Notes: generated by a model from the letters alone, not told the origin. 58,475 nt of DNA from an uncultured Oceanospirillaceae bacterium (GCA_937138495.1 CAKZPE010000063.1:1-58475); one strand, 5' to 3'; positions 26,608-35,648 are shown, numbered from the stretch's first letter. Translations and numbers: made by a program.

Positions 26608-28173
26608 TTGTCTGCGGCACTGGAAAAAAATCTGCAACGCCTGGCCGAAAGCGGCCTGGCATCAAGCCTGAAAGGCATGCTTCACGGCATCGAGAAAGAA
26701 GGCTTACGGGTCGACGCTGACGGCATTATCAGCCAGACAGATCACCCGGCCAGCTTAGGTTCAACCCTGACTCACGGCCATATTACCACCGACTACTCTG
26801 AAGCCCTGATGGAATTCATCACCCCGGTATTCAGCGAATCCGGTGACGCCTTACAGTTCCTGCAGGACCTGCACCACTTCAGCTTCCAGAAGCTCAACAG
26901 TGAAGAACTCTGGGCATCCAGCATGCCGTGCCGTATCGACGGCGACGCCATGATTCCGATTGCCCGTTACGGCAGCTCTAACGTGGGCCAGATGAAATAC
27001 ACCTATCGGGTGGGCCTGGAACACCGCTACGGTAAAATGATGCAGGCCATTGCCGGCATTCATTACAATTTCTCCCTGCCAGACGGCCTGTGGGAAAACC
27101 TGCAACAACTGCAGGGCAATCAGGACAGCCTGCAGACCTTCCGGTCCGACAGCTACTTTGCCCTGATCCGTAACTTCCGCCGCTATTCCTGGCTGCTGCT
27201 GTACCTGTTCGGTGCTTCACCGGCCCTGTCTGCCAGCTTCATGGCCGGCCGTGAACACGATCTGGAAAGCTGGGACGAAGACACCCTTTACCGCCCGTAC
27301 GCAACCTCACTGCGCATGAGTGATCTGGGCTATTCCAACAAGGCCCAGGCGGATCTGAACATCTGCTTCAACCATCTGGATACCTATACCAGCTCGCTGC
27401 AAAAGGCTATTCAGACGCCATACGCTCCCTATGCCGAAATGGGCATCAAGGTCGATGGTCAGTACAAACAGCTGAACAGCAACGTGCTGCAGATTGAAAA
27501 CGAATATTACAGCGACATCCGCCCTAAGCGGGTTGCCCAGAGCGGTGAAAAGCCGATCCACGCCTTGCAGGAACGCGGCGTTGAATACATTGAAGTGCGT
27601 AATACCGATATCAACCCGTTACTGCCACTGGGCATAGATCAGAGCCAGTCTGACTTCCTCGATGCCTTCCTGGTGACCTGCCTGCTATCCAACCCGGCGG
27701 AAATCCCGGAACAGGAATGCAAACGTATCGGTGAGAATAACGACCTGGTGGTTAACCGGGGCCGTGAACCGGGGCTGACACTGGACAACAACGGCACCCA
27801 GATGAGCATTCCTCAGTGGGGCCATGAAATCCTCGCCGACATCCAAAAAACGGCTGCGTTGCTGGACGACGTTTACGAATCTGACCGTTTCAGCGCGGCT
27901 GTGAGCCCGCAACAGGCAAAACTGGATAACCCGGCACTGACACCGTCTGCCCAGGTACTTGAAGGCATGAAAGCCAGCAACAAAGGCTACGAAGCCTTTG
28001 CTCTGGAAAAAAGCCGTGAGCACCGCGCAACGATCAGCCAGCAGGCCATCAGCGCTGAACAACAGGCATATCTGGAAAAACTCAGCAGCGAATCCCTGCA
28101 GGAGCAAAACGAGATCGAACTGGCCGACAACACCGACTTCGACCAGTATCTGGCCGATTACATGGCCAAGTAA
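26608..28173 (+). CDS. gshA: Glutamate-cysteine ligase
   Basis: This 521-residue enzyme makes gamma-glutamylcysteine, the first step of glutathione synthesis. The N-terminus contains LHGIEKEGLRVDADG, and later LTHGHITTDYSEALMEFITPV and the substrate region YRVGLEHRYGKMMQAIAGIHYNFS. These are the signatures of the proteobacterial GshA type, whose E. coli member has 518 residues. The start is a TTG at 26608; GAAGGAAG lies about 7 bases upstream and no in-frame ATG fits better. A TATAAT box at 26567-26572 may be the -10. A strong terminator follows. Confidence 0.95.
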   Translation: MSAALEKNLQRLAESGLASSLKGMLHGIEKEGLRVDADGIISQTDHPASLGSTLTHGHITTDYSEALMEFITPVFSESGDALQFLQDLHHFSFQKLNSEELWASSMPCRIDGDAMIPIARYGSSNVGQMKYTYRVGLEHRYGKMMQAIAGIHYNFSLPDGLWENLQQLQGNQDSLQTFRSDSYFALIRNFRRYSWLLLYLFGASPALSASFMAGREHDLESWDEDTLYRPYATSLRMSDLGYSNKAQADLNICFNHLDTYTSSLQKAIQTPYAPYAEMGIKVDGQYKQLNSNVLQIENEYYSDIRPKRVAQSGEKPIHALQERGVEYIEVRNTDINPLLPLGIDQSQSDFLDAFLVTCLLSNPAEIPEQECKRIGENNDLVVNRGREPGLTLDNNGTQMSIPQWGHEILADIQKTAALLDDVYESDRFSAAVSPQQAKLDNPALTPSAQVLEGMKASNKGYEAFALEKSREHRATISQQAISAEQQAYLEKLSSESLQEQNEIELADNTDFDQYLADYMAK

Positions 28174-28183
28174 AAATGCACTG

Positions 28184-28213
28184 AAAAAAACCGCTGCCTG
28201 CAGCGGTTTTTTT
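28184..28213. terminator. Terminator after gshA
   Basis: The stem CCGCTG / CAGCGG with a 4-base loop is flanked by seven A and seven T, giving a long perfect duplex. It is probably active in both directions. Confidence 0.9.
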
Positions 28214-28242
28214 ATGCCTCAGAAAACCTGACAGGAAGAAAC

Positions 28243-28533
28243 ATGTTCATCGTATCCATCACTTACCAGCGCCCCCTCAGCGAGATCGACGCATACATTG
28301 AAGAACATATCGCCTTTCTCGATCATCACTATAACACTGGCACTTTTCTGGCATCAGGCCGTAAAGAACCCCGCACCGGCGGCTTTATTCTGGCCACCGC
28401 TGCCAGCAAACAGACACTGGAAACACTGCTTGAAGACGATCCGTTCAAACGTGAACAGCTGGCCGCTTATGAAATTACCGAATGGCTGGCCAACCGAAGC
28501 ACACCGGGGCTGGAATTGTTAACCGGCGCCTGA
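28243..28533 (+). CDS. YciI-like (YCII domain) small protein
   Basis: This 96-residue protein matches the YCII family: FIVSITYQRPLSEIDAYIEEHIAFLDHHY-type start, the central segment FLASGRKEPRTGGFILA, and DDPFKREQLAAYEITEW near the end, with the conserved His and Asp residues. The fold is ferredoxin-like and the family often acts as small dehydrochlorinase-like or unknown enzymes; no substrate can be named. It has its own AGGAAG site and follows gshA after a terminator, so it is not obviously in that operon. Confidence 0.85.
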   Translation: MFIVSITYQRPLSEIDAYIEEHIAFLDHHYNTGTFLASGRKEPRTGGFILATAASKQTLETLLEDDPFKREQLAAYEITEWLANRSTPGLELLTGA

Positions 28534-28542
28534 TACTTGTCA

Positions 28543-28833
28543 TTAATGAGGAAACCAGCGGCATATTCTCAGAAATAACCGCCAGAAAAACCCCATTATC
28601 CCCGGGAATAATTTAGGGAATACAACCCCTACAATGACCAGCAAGCCGAACATCAGCCAGCCAGCCCCGGTACTCAGAAAGAAGTCATCCGGTAACAAGA
28701 CCCGGAAATACCTGCTCCAGCTGCCGTTGATTCCAAACCAAAATAAAAATGCAGTAGGTGCTGCAAATAAAACACTGGCACCTAGGTTGGCTAAAAAATC
28801 TGTAACAGGCCCTTCTTCCCTGTTCCCTGCCAT
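28543..28833 (-). CDS. Small hypothetical membrane protein
   Basis: I do not recognise this 96-residue protein. Two hydrophobic segments (about 14-33 and 55-78) are joined by an aromatic loop (WSRYFRVLLPDDFF), and the C-terminus is aromatic and basic (WRLFLRICRWFPH). An AGGAGA site 6 bases before the ATG supports a real gene. It ends 10 bases from the convergent YciI-like gene. Confidence 0.65.
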   Translation of the reverse strand: MAGNREEGPVTDFLANLGASVLFAAPTAFLFWFGINGSWSRYFRVLLPDDFFLSTGAGWLMFGLLVIVGVVFPKLFPGIMGFFWRLFLRICRWFPH

Positions 28834-28867
28834 GATTGTCTCCTGATTGATATACCCGGCATTAAGC

Positions 28868-29743
28868 TTAGCTCACCTCGTCCAGTAACCAGGCCTTAAA
28901 CACTTTAGCCGCCTTACTCAGGGGACTGTCTTGCCGGTGCGTCAGGTAATAACTTTCGGTACTGCCCACATAATCTTCCAGCGGTGCCACTAGCTGCCCG
29001 GCGGCTACCTGTGGGGCAACAATTTCGTCATAACTCAGGCAAATGCCACAATTCGCCACTGCCATTGCGACTGTGGTCGCGGCACTGTCCATTTTATGAA
29101 GCAGAACCTTTTCGCCGTGCTGTAAACCGTACTGTGCCAGCCAGGCATGCCAGTTCTGCTGGTTACCGATGACATTCAGCAACGGCCAGTTCAGTACATC
29201 CGCTGTCTGCTTAATTTCCGCCGCTATTTGCGGGCTGCAGTAAGGCCGTAACCGGGGCACGATCAGCCGGGTAAAGTCCAGCTCCGGCCAGTCACCGGTA
29301 CCGTGCCGTAACGATAACTCCGCGGTGCCGGCGGTAAATTCACTGTCCCAGTTAGCATTAATAATTCTCAGACTTAACCCGGGATATTCGTCAGAAAACT
29401 GTTTGATTCGTGGGGCCAGCCAGAGAATGCCGAATGCGGTATTCACCTCAATGGTCACTTCGCCGTCTTTCAGCGGTGAGAAGATATCTGAGGTGCCCCG
29501 CTGCAGCTCCTGCAACGCTCCCTGAACCACTGGCAGGTAGGCACGGCCCCGCTTGGTCAGGCTGATCTGCCGGGGCATCCGGTTAAATAACGGTTCCCCC
29601 AGGTTATCTTCCAGCAAACGGATCTGCTGACTGACCGCCGACTGCGTCATATTCAGCTCCCGGGCAGCCACCGTAAAATTCAGCTCCCGGGCAGCCACTT
29701 CAAAAGTGCGTAACCAGTTTAAAGGGGGTAATTTAACCGCCAT
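28868..29743 (-). CDS. LysR-family regulator (GcvA-like), divergent from gamma-butyrobetaine dioxygenase
   Basis: This 291-residue regulator has an N-terminal winged helix-turn-helix (PPLNWLRTFEVAARELNF, then AARELNMTQSAVSQQIRLLE) and a C-terminal effector domain. The start LNWLRTFEVAAR is typical of the GcvA-like branch. Its helix-turn-helix DNA contains a 21-bp exact repeat with a 27-bp period (29651-29671 and 29678-29698), encoding AARELN twice. Divergent placement suggests control of the dioxygenase gene at 29947, with effector possibly a betaine or carnitine; this is inference. Confidence 0.88.
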   Translation of the reverse strand: MAVKLPPLNWLRTFEVAARELNFTVAARELNMTQSAVSQQIRLLEDNLGEPLFNRMPRQISLTKRGRAYLPVVQGALQELQRGTSDIFSPLKDGEVTIEVNTAFGILWLAPRIKQFSDEYPGLSLRIINANWDSEFTAGTAELSLRHGTGDWPELDFTRLIVPRLRPYCSPQIAAEIKQTADVLNWPLLNVIGNQQNWHAWLAQYGLQHGEKVLLHKMDSAATTVAMAVANCGICLSYDEIVAPQVAAGQLVAPLEDYVGSTESYYLTHRQDSPLSKAAKVFKAWLLDEVS

Positions 29744-29946
29744 ATTTCTCTCTGTATTCAGACTTGTGGCACAGTTTTATTCTACTGCTAAAGGGTACCA
29801 TTAGCTGAGCTTATGGTGACCCCCCATATTGATCGTTTGTCGTTTTTCAGCAGCCCATTATCATTTGCAGCCTGTCGCTCACAATGCACATACCAGACGC
29901 ATTTGGGCCAGTTTTCGGATATGCATAATAATACGGGCACACTTCT

Positions 29947-31101
29947 ATGTTAGACGGTACACCAACAGCCGACGGGGCAACCGACAGCCGCATCGCGAAC
30001 GTAAACCAGCAACCACGCAGCCTGCACATTGAATGGGATGACGGTAAGCATGCCAGTTTCCACTTCCTGTGGTTACGGGATAACTGCCCGAGCGGCTTCC
30101 ATGCCGACACCCAGGAGCGTACCTTCGATCAGCTGTCCGTCAGCGCAGACATTCACCCGCTGACCGTTCATTATGATGCCGATACCCTGAACATCGAATG
30201 GTCTGAAGGTGACCACCGCAGCACGTTTTGCCAGCAATGGCTGCGCAGCCACGCCTACTCCGGCAATCTGCGTCAGCGTCACAGCTCAACCTATCAGAGC
30301 TGGAATAACACCTTTATTGATCATATTCCGGAAGCTGACAACAACGACATCATGCAGGACGATAAAGCCCTGTTTGACTGGATGACCGCACTGGACCGTG
30401 ACGGCCTGGCCATCGTTCGTAATATGCCCATCACCGATGAAGCCGTGGTCGACGTTGCCCAGCGAATTGACTACCTGCGCCGGACCAACTTCGGGGTGAC
30501 CTTTAACGTCATCTCGGTACCCAACCCGATTAATCTGGCGTACACCTCCATCGCCCTGCCACTGCACACCGATCTGGCCAACCAGGAAGTCCCGCCGGGT
30601 TACCAGTTTCTGCACTGCCTGGCGAACGACAGTGAAGGCGGCGCGTCAGTATTTGTCGATGGCCTGCGGGTACTGGAAGATCTGCGCGGCGAATGCCCGG
30701 AAGACTTCCGTTTGCTGGCTGAACATGCCATTCCGTTCCGATTCCACGACGAAGGTCACGACATTCGCCAGCACCACCCGGTGATCAACCTGAATACCTT
30801 CGGCGAAATCGTTGAGATCAAATACAACGCTCACCTGGCGGATATTTTCGACCTGCCGGAAGAGATCATGCACGAATACTATCTGGCCTACCGTAACCTG
30901 ATGGGCCGCCTGCGCGATCCCCGGTACACCATTAAACTGATGCTCAACGGCGGTGACATGGTGGTATTCGATAACCGCCGGGTCATGCACGGCCGGGATA
31001 AGTTTGACCCGAGCACCGGCACCCGCCACCTGCGCGGCTGCTACGTTGACCGTTCTGAGTTCCAAAGCCGCCTGCGGGTACTGGGCCAGCAATTCGCCTG
31101 A
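29947..31101 (+). CDS. Gamma-butyrobetaine dioxygenase
   Basis: This 384-residue Fe(II)/2-oxoglutarate dioxygenase has an N-terminal small domain (LHIEWDDGKHASFHFLWLRDNC, conserved in this family and usually a zinc site) and a C-terminal TauD-like catalytic domain. Iron ligands are visible in LPLHTDLANQE (HxD) and a distal His in DNRRVMHGRDKF, with arginines after it for 2-oxoglutarate. The family hydroxylates gamma-butyrobetaine to L-carnitine. In bacteria this may serve osmoprotection or catabolism. A BCCT transporter, SDR and GlxA regulator at 39.7-43.4 kb may belong to the same physiology. The start codon is uncertain because the ribosome-binding site is weak. Confidence 0.88.
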   Translation: MLDGTPTADGATDSRIANVNQQPRSLHIEWDDGKHASFHFLWLRDNCPSGFHADTQERTFDQLSVSADIHPLTVHYDADTLNIEWSEGDHRSTFCQQWLRSHAYSGNLRQRHSSTYQSWNNTFIDHIPEADNNDIMQDDKALFDWMTALDRDGLAIVRNMPITDEAVVDVAQRIDYLRRTNFGVTFNVISVPNPINLAYTSIALPLHTDLANQEVPPGYQFLHCLANDSEGGASVFVDGLRVLEDLRGECPEDFRLLAEHAIPFRFHDEGHDIRQHHPVINLNTFGEIVEIKYNAHLADIFDLPEEIMHEYYLAYRNLMGRLRDPRYTIKLMLNGGDMVVFDNRRVMHGRDKFDPSTGTRHLRGCYVDRSEFQSRLRVLGQQFA

Positions 31102-31123
31102 AGTAACCGACGAGCACAACAAC

Positions 31124-31157
31124 ACGCCGCTGTAAGGGCTTCCTGCAGCGGCGTTTT
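31124..31157 (+). terminator. Terminator after the dioxygenase gene
   Basis: Arms ACGCCGCTG / CAGCGGCGT with a 13-base loop, followed by TTT, lie 22 bases after the stop codon. Confidence 0.75.
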
Positions 31158-31279
31158 CATATCTGATACCCGCCCAGCCATCTTCTAGCACAAAAAATTC
31201 CCTGTTTAGCATATTCTGCGGTAACCTAATCCCGCCGGAACGGTCATACCCGCAAATCCGAATTATTCAAGGAACCACT

Positions 31280-31963
31280 ATGTTCAGCCGATACACCTCC
31301 GCCTTCATTCTGAGTAGCATGGCACTGCTCCTGAGTGCCTGCAGCAGCCAGCCGGAGATCAGTAGCACACCACAGGCCCTTGATGGCAGCTGTGACTACG
31401 ACCGCCGCTCACGGCTGGCACAACTCCCTGCACTGGCCATTGAAGTCAACGGTGAAACCGAACTGAAAAGTACCGGTAATGAATACGTCAGCGTGCCTGC
31501 TGAGCGTTTACAGGCCTACCCCAAAGCCCGCTATTTCGAACTGGATGTCAGCACCCGCACGGGCGGCAACTGTCAACCAACCGTAGTACACAGCCTCAAA
31601 CCGTTACAGATCGACAATCTTGATATCGCCCCGAGCGACAGCCGCATATACCAGAGCAGCGCCGTGCTGAAAGCCGCCAAAGCCTGCCTGGGGGAATACT
31701 CCCTGAACTTCTGTCGGGAAAACGGGCTGATTGACGCACTGAATGCCGATCAGGCCAGCCTGGTTCGCCAGAGCCAGCCACGCTTACTGCGCCCGTGTTC
31801 CGTGGATACTCTCACCGCCCTGCAACCTCAGCTGGCTACGCAGAATAATAATGCCGGCTACCTGATTTGCTCCCCGGGGCTGGACAGCAATGAAATTGCC
31901 ATACAGATCAAAGCCTCCGAAGGCGCCGCTGGCAGCGTATTGCGCACCTTCGAAGCCCGTTAA
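31280..31963 (+). CDS. Hypothetical lipoprotein
   Basis: This 227-residue protein has a clear lipobox (LLLSAC, Cys at residue 21) after an N-terminal hydrophobic stretch. The mature part has several cysteines (CDYDRRSR, GGNCQPT, CLGEYSLNFCRENG and others) that could form disulfides. It has no catalytic motif I recognise. It stands alone with an AAGGAA site before the ATG. No function is proposed. Confidence 0.75.
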   Translation: MFSRYTSAFILSSMALLLSACSSQPEISSTPQALDGSCDYDRRSRLAQLPALAIEVNGETELKSTGNEYVSVPAERLQAYPKARYFELDVSTRTGGNCQPTVVHSLKPLQIDNLDIAPSDSRIYQSSAVLKAAKACLGEYSLNFCRENGLIDALNADQASLVRQSQPRLLRPCSVDTLTALQPQLATQNNNAGYLICSPGLDSNEIAIQIKASEGAAGSVLRTFEAR

Positions 31964-32101
31964 AACCGGCCACCGGCAAATATATCGGTTTTCCTGCAGC
32001 CAGCCATCGAATTAATTGATAGCTGGCCGGCGGGAATTAATTGACAGAACAAAAGCTTAGGGCATACAGTCGCGGAAAAACGCCCTAAGGAAGTACACTC
32101 T

Positions 32102-34006
32102 ATGACGGCGACGCTGATCTCTCTGATCGCTCTGTTTTTAAGCGGGTTTGTAATATTTTTAGGCCATGGCCTGAACAATATTTTAGTGCCATCCCGGTTA
32201 GCCTCTGAAGGTATCAGTGCTGACAATATCGGTTTAATCATGGCGATGTTTTCTGTCGGCCTGTTAATCGGTGGTCTCTATGTCCGACAGCTTATTGTCA
32301 GGGTCGGGCATATACGTTTATTCACCGCCAGTGCGGCCATCGGCGCCATCAGTATCTTAGCCTGTTACCTCTGGCTCAATGAGTGGATGTGGGCCGCAAT
32401 GCGTGCATGCATTGGTTTCAGTATTGCTGCAATTACCATTGTGACCGATGGCTGGCTGAGTGAAAGAGCCACCAGTGAAACCCGCTCACGCATCTTATCT
32501 ATTAATCAGATCGTATTACTGTCCGCCATGTTCCTGGGCTCTTTTCTGATCAACCTGGCCCCTGTGAACGACGCCATCCTATACATTATTGGCGGTCTCG
32601 TATTCTGTGCCGGTGTCGTCCCGATTGCCCTGAGTAAGGTATCCGCGCCCCTCGTCGATGACTCGCCACGCATGCCCATGCTGGAATTACTCAAAGTCTC
32701 CCCTGCCGGCGCCTCTTCTGTATTTATGTGCGGCCTGCTGCTGGGCTCCATACTGTCCATGCTGGCGGTCTACGCTCAGAATCAGGGAATAACCGGTGTC
32801 GATGTTTCACTGTTAGTCGGTGCGGCGATTCTGGGGGGCTTTGTCCTGCAGTTTCCCATTGGCTATCTTGCTGACCACTACAACCGCCGAACGGTCATTC
32901 TCTGTGTAACCCTCATCTCGATGGTTGCCACCGCCCTGATCCCTTTCAGTGTCGGGCTGGACTGGTTCGTCATCACCCTGGTACTGGTCGGGCTCAGCAG
33001 CGGCATCATGGCGACGCTTTACCCACTGGGAATCTCGGAAAGCTTTGACCGTTTGCAGCAAAGCCAGATGAGTGGCGCTATGGGCTCGATGATGATCATG
33101 TACGCTGCCGGCGGGATCACCGGCCCCAGTATTGCGGGCTTCATCATGAAGCACTTTGGCGATAACGCCTTCTTTACCATGCTGGCCGTGATCCATGGCC
33201 TGTTTGCAGTGTTTATTTTCTACCGCACCCGGGTACGGGAAGCGATTCCCGTGGATCAGCAGGAGACCTATGTGGCCCAGGGTGCCTCCGGTATCATGAG
33301 TGCGGAACTTGACCCACGGACTGAATATACCGATACCGCTCCGGCACTGAGTCCGGCCGCCCAGACCGCCGCAGACATGGCCACCCACCATCCGGAGCAG
33401 GCCATGGATATGGTCATGCTGATCGCTAAAGCCAACCCTGAACAGGTGAACGAAGTCGCCGGTGCAGTCGCCGCCGTTGACGGCATTGACGTTACCGAAC
33501 TGTATAACCGCCTCAACGAACTGACCCCGGCTCAGGATACCGAACTGGCACAAAGCATCATTGCCGCCTCCACAGAAGCCCCTGCCGAGCTGGTCAGTGC
33601 CGTCTTTGAAGAGGCTGAATCTGAAGACATTCCGGAGCTGGCAGCCTCCATGGCAGAAGCCGCACCGGAACAGACGCTGGATATCATTGAAGCGGCCACC
33701 GAAGCCGTACTGGAAGACGACAACCCTGAAGCCATTATGGAAATTGCTGAAGCCTATCTGAGCAACGTTTCTGATAACCTTGAAGACATGCGTTATGCGG
33801 ACCGCCTGGCGGATGAAAGCGAGCAGAACGTGACCGATATGGTATCTATGATCGCCGAAAAAGCACCGGAACAGGCGATGGACGTTGCCGCTGCTGCGGT
33901 TGAAGCGGTACCTGAAAGTGCTTCAGATGTCGTAGAAGCCCTGCACGAGCATGACGCCATTGATGACCTGGTCTCTGATCTGAAAGACAAGCCAACACAG
34001 CCCTAA
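32102..34006 (+). CDS. MFS transporter with long repetitive alpha-helical C-terminal extension
   Basis: This is a 634-residue protein. The first 385 or so residues form a 12-helix major facilitator transporter (GLLIGGLYVRQLIVRVGHIR and QFPIGYLADHYNRRTVI contain the family loops), resembling the YcaD-type branch. The remaining 240 or so residues are acidic, alanine-rich and repetitive, with units built on a PEQAMDMV / PEQTLDII / PEAIMEIA / PEQAMDVA pattern about every 20 residues. This soluble tail is predicted to be an alpha-helical repeat domain in the cytoplasm; such an extension is unusual for MFS proteins. The substrate is unknown. Confidence 0.85.
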   Translation: MTATLISLIALFLSGFVIFLGHGLNNILVPSRLASEGISADNIGLIMAMFSVGLLIGGLYVRQLIVRVGHIRLFTASAAIGAISILACYLWLNEWMWAAMRACIGFSIAAITIVTDGWLSERATSETRSRILSINQIVLLSAMFLGSFLINLAPVNDAILYIIGGLVFCAGVVPIALSKVSAPLVDDSPRMPMLELLKVSPAGASSVFMCGLLLGSILSMLAVYAQNQGITGVDVSLLVGAAILGGFVLQFPIGYLADHYNRRTVILCVTLISMVATALIPFSVGLDWFVITLVLVGLSSGIMATLYPLGISESFDRLQQSQMSGAMGSMMIMYAAGGITGPSIAGFIMKHFGDNAFFTMLAVIHGLFAVFIFYRTRVREAIPVDQQETYVAQGASGIMSAELDPRTEYTDTAPALSPAAQTAADMATHHPEQAMDMVMLIAKANPEQVNEVAGAVAAVDGIDVTELYNRLNELTPAQDTELAQSIIAASTEAPAELVSAVFEEAESEDIPELAASMAEAAPEQTLDIIEAATEAVLEDDNPEAIMEIAEAYLSNVSDNLEDMRYADRLADESEQNVTDMVSMIAEKAPEQAMDVAAAAVEAVPESASDVVEALHEHDAIDDLVSDLKDKPTQP

Positions 34007-34243
34007 CACAATCGCCGGGCAGACACCCCGCCCGGCTATGGACTCACTCCGGAGAAGGTGGTGGCCTTCTGGTGCGACGGCAGCCGGGGGTTATATATTC
34101 ATCCCAGTATCTGGCATGAGGGTATTTTTCCGGTGGAGGATAAGCCGCGTTTTCAGGACTGGCAGAGGCGGGGGCATGCGCGGGTGAGTTGTGACATAGA
34201 GGAGGAGTTTGGGGTTTATCTTTCTGTACCGTTGAAACGGTAA
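34007..34243 (+). pseudogene. C-terminal remnant of a ureidoglycolate lyase/hydrolase-like gene
   Basis: From about 34037 the frame reads GLTPEKVVAFWCDGSRG, then YIHPSIWHEGIFPVED, HARVSCDIEEEFG and YLSVPLKR before a stop. This is the end of a cupin-type protein of the ureidoglycolate lyase class, about 65 of a normal 170-240 residues. Nothing resembling the N-terminal part precedes it. The frame follows the MFS stop codon directly and in phase, so the deletion joined the two genes here. A GTG could start a short product, but a functional protein is unlikely. Confidence 0.65.
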
Positions 34244-34299
34244 CTGGGTTCATTATGGGTATTTGCTGGGGCAAATATCCTGCTGATTCGACGTTTAGT

Positions 34300-34566
34300 G
34301 CTTATCGTTGTTAGTGTGCCTTTTTTTAATTTCAGATAATCTTTTTCGCTTACGCGACTCAAGACCTTTAAACGGCCAAAGGTCTTAAGAATCTAAAGGC
34401 CGCCCCACTACTTGCCTGGCTTCGCCAGGTTCCCTACGCTTCTCATTTTAAAATGGATGCTGCGGAACTCGGCCGCTTCGCGTCCTCAGACAGTCCTCGC
34501 ATTATTCCATTTTAAAACTGCGATGCTCGGCTTCGCAGAAGGGGATCATGAGGCCGTGCCAACCGG
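34300..34566 (-). repeat. Multi-hairpin repeat, copy A (inverted)
   Basis: Its reverse complement aligns along its length with copies B and D. Shared landmarks are a hairpin with AAGACCTTT / AAAGGTCTT arms, a second small hairpin, a CCTGGC-GAA-GCCAGG hairpin, and a GGAGCGG-like block. Its tail (left end here) lies 57 bases after the stop of the lyase remnant. The stretch between the remnant and the BRCT gene is fully explained by this repeat. Confidence 0.8.
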
Positions 34567-34649
34567 AAGGCTTGATGTATATCTATGGAAATCAAACGCG
34601 CCGCTTCGTATAGTCGAACTAAATGGGATGAACTTCAGGAAGGATAAAA

Positions 34650-35255
34650 ATGGAAATTTTTACACGATTCAATAAAAAGGACATTCAGGACAGACAGATA
34701 GATACCCTTATTGGCCTTAGTAAAGGAATAACCGCCAATGGAGAAGTCGATCAAGCTGAAGCTGAATTCCTTCAAAGCTGGTTAGTTCAAAATTGTCAGT
34801 CCGATAATCCAATTGTTTTGAACTTATTAAATAAAGTATCTGAAATGCTAGAAGATGGAATTCTTGATGCAGAAGAATCTTCCGAGTTATTTTCTATTCT
34901 GCATGCTATTTCAGGAGACAAAGCAGAACTTGGAGAAGTTGCAAAAACGTCCACACTTCCCGTTTGTAATCCAGCACCTTCAATTGAGTTCGTTGGTAAG
35001 AATTTTTTATTCACAGGTACATGTGCGTTCGGTACCCGAAAACAATGCCAGGAAGCTATTGAGTCCCTCGGCGGCATAAACTCTAAAGGAGTTACCAAAA
35101 AACTGGATTACCTGGTTTTAGGTACTTATGTTACTGATAGTTGGGCTCACGAAAGCTTTGGCCGAAAAATTGAAAAAGCCATGGAATATCGTGATTCCGG
35201 CTTATCATTAGTCATAATCACAGAAGAACACTGGGCTAATGAGGCAGGCCTGTAA
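34650..35255 (+). CDS. BRCT-domain protein with TerB-like helical N-terminus
   Basis: This is a 201-residue protein. Residues about 15-90 form an acidic helical region (IDTLIGLSKGITANGEVDQAE, then DGILDAEESSELFSIL) reminiscent of TerB-like helical domains. Residues about 113-199 are a BRCT domain (FLFTGTCAFGTRKQCQEAIESLGG, TKKLDYLVLG, and IITEEHW). BRCT domains of this bacterial kind resemble the C-terminus of NAD-dependent DNA ligase and bind DNA or partners. Codon use is clearly AT-richer than in neighbours, a sign of transfer. It lies between inverted repeat copies A and B. A good AGGAAGG site precedes the ATG. Confidence 0.82.
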   Translation: MEIFTRFNKKDIQDRQIDTLIGLSKGITANGEVDQAEAEFLQSWLVQNCQSDNPIVLNLLNKVSEMLEDGILDAEESSELFSILHAISGDKAELGEVAKTSTLPVCNPAPSIEFVGKNFLFTGTCAFGTRKQCQEAIESLGGINSKGVTKKLDYLVLGTYVTDSWAHESFGRKIEKAMEYRDSGLSLVIITEEHWANEAGL

Positions 35256-35326
35256 CCTAATCATTGAACCTAGCTCAAAAGGGTGAAAAAGCTAGATCTG
35301 CCCTTTTGCTTTTCCTAATCCATAGA

Positions 35327-35631
35327 GTCAGTTCTTTCCTTTTACCTTAGAACACCTCACCAACAGTTGGCACCCCGCTTCCCCTTATGCGCAGCTGAGC
35401 ATTGCAGGCATTGAATGATCAGTAGCGCAAACTGTTTGAAGGAGCGGAGCGACTGAGTTTTTGCGATGCCATTCAATGGCGAAACGCGCAGGGTATCCTG
35501 CGAAGCAGGACAAGCATTGGGGCGGCCTTTAGATTGTTAAGACCTTTAGCCGTTTAAAGGTCTTGACTCGACGAAGTCGAAAAAGATCATCATAAGAAAA
35601 ATTCAGCACGATAATAGCGACAAAGACTATT
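35327..35631 (+). repeat. Multi-hairpin repeat, copy B
   Basis: This full-length copy contains a block with GCAAACTGTTTGAAGGAGCG and three hairpins: CCTGC-GAA-GCAGG (35497-35509), AAGACCTTTA-N6-TAAAGGTCTT (35539-35564) and CGAC-GAA-GTCG (35569-35579). It is opposite in orientation to copy A, so the two face each other across the BRCT gene. Confidence 0.85.
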
Positions 35632-35648
35632 CTCAAAATGACAATCAT

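Noticed and set aside
29774..29795. TGGCAC word upstream of the gamma-butyrobetaine gene as a sigma54 promoter
   Set aside because: The GC dinucleotide that should follow ten bases after GG is missing.
32813..33553. Long minus-strand frame (246 codons) inside the MFS gene
   Set aside because: It is antisense to a clear transporter gene and is His/Gly-rich, as expected from a mirrored frame.
34412..34675. 87-codon reading frame across repeat copy A
   Set aside because: It lies inside a structured repeat and overlaps the start of the BRCT gene; similar frames appear by chance in the other copies.
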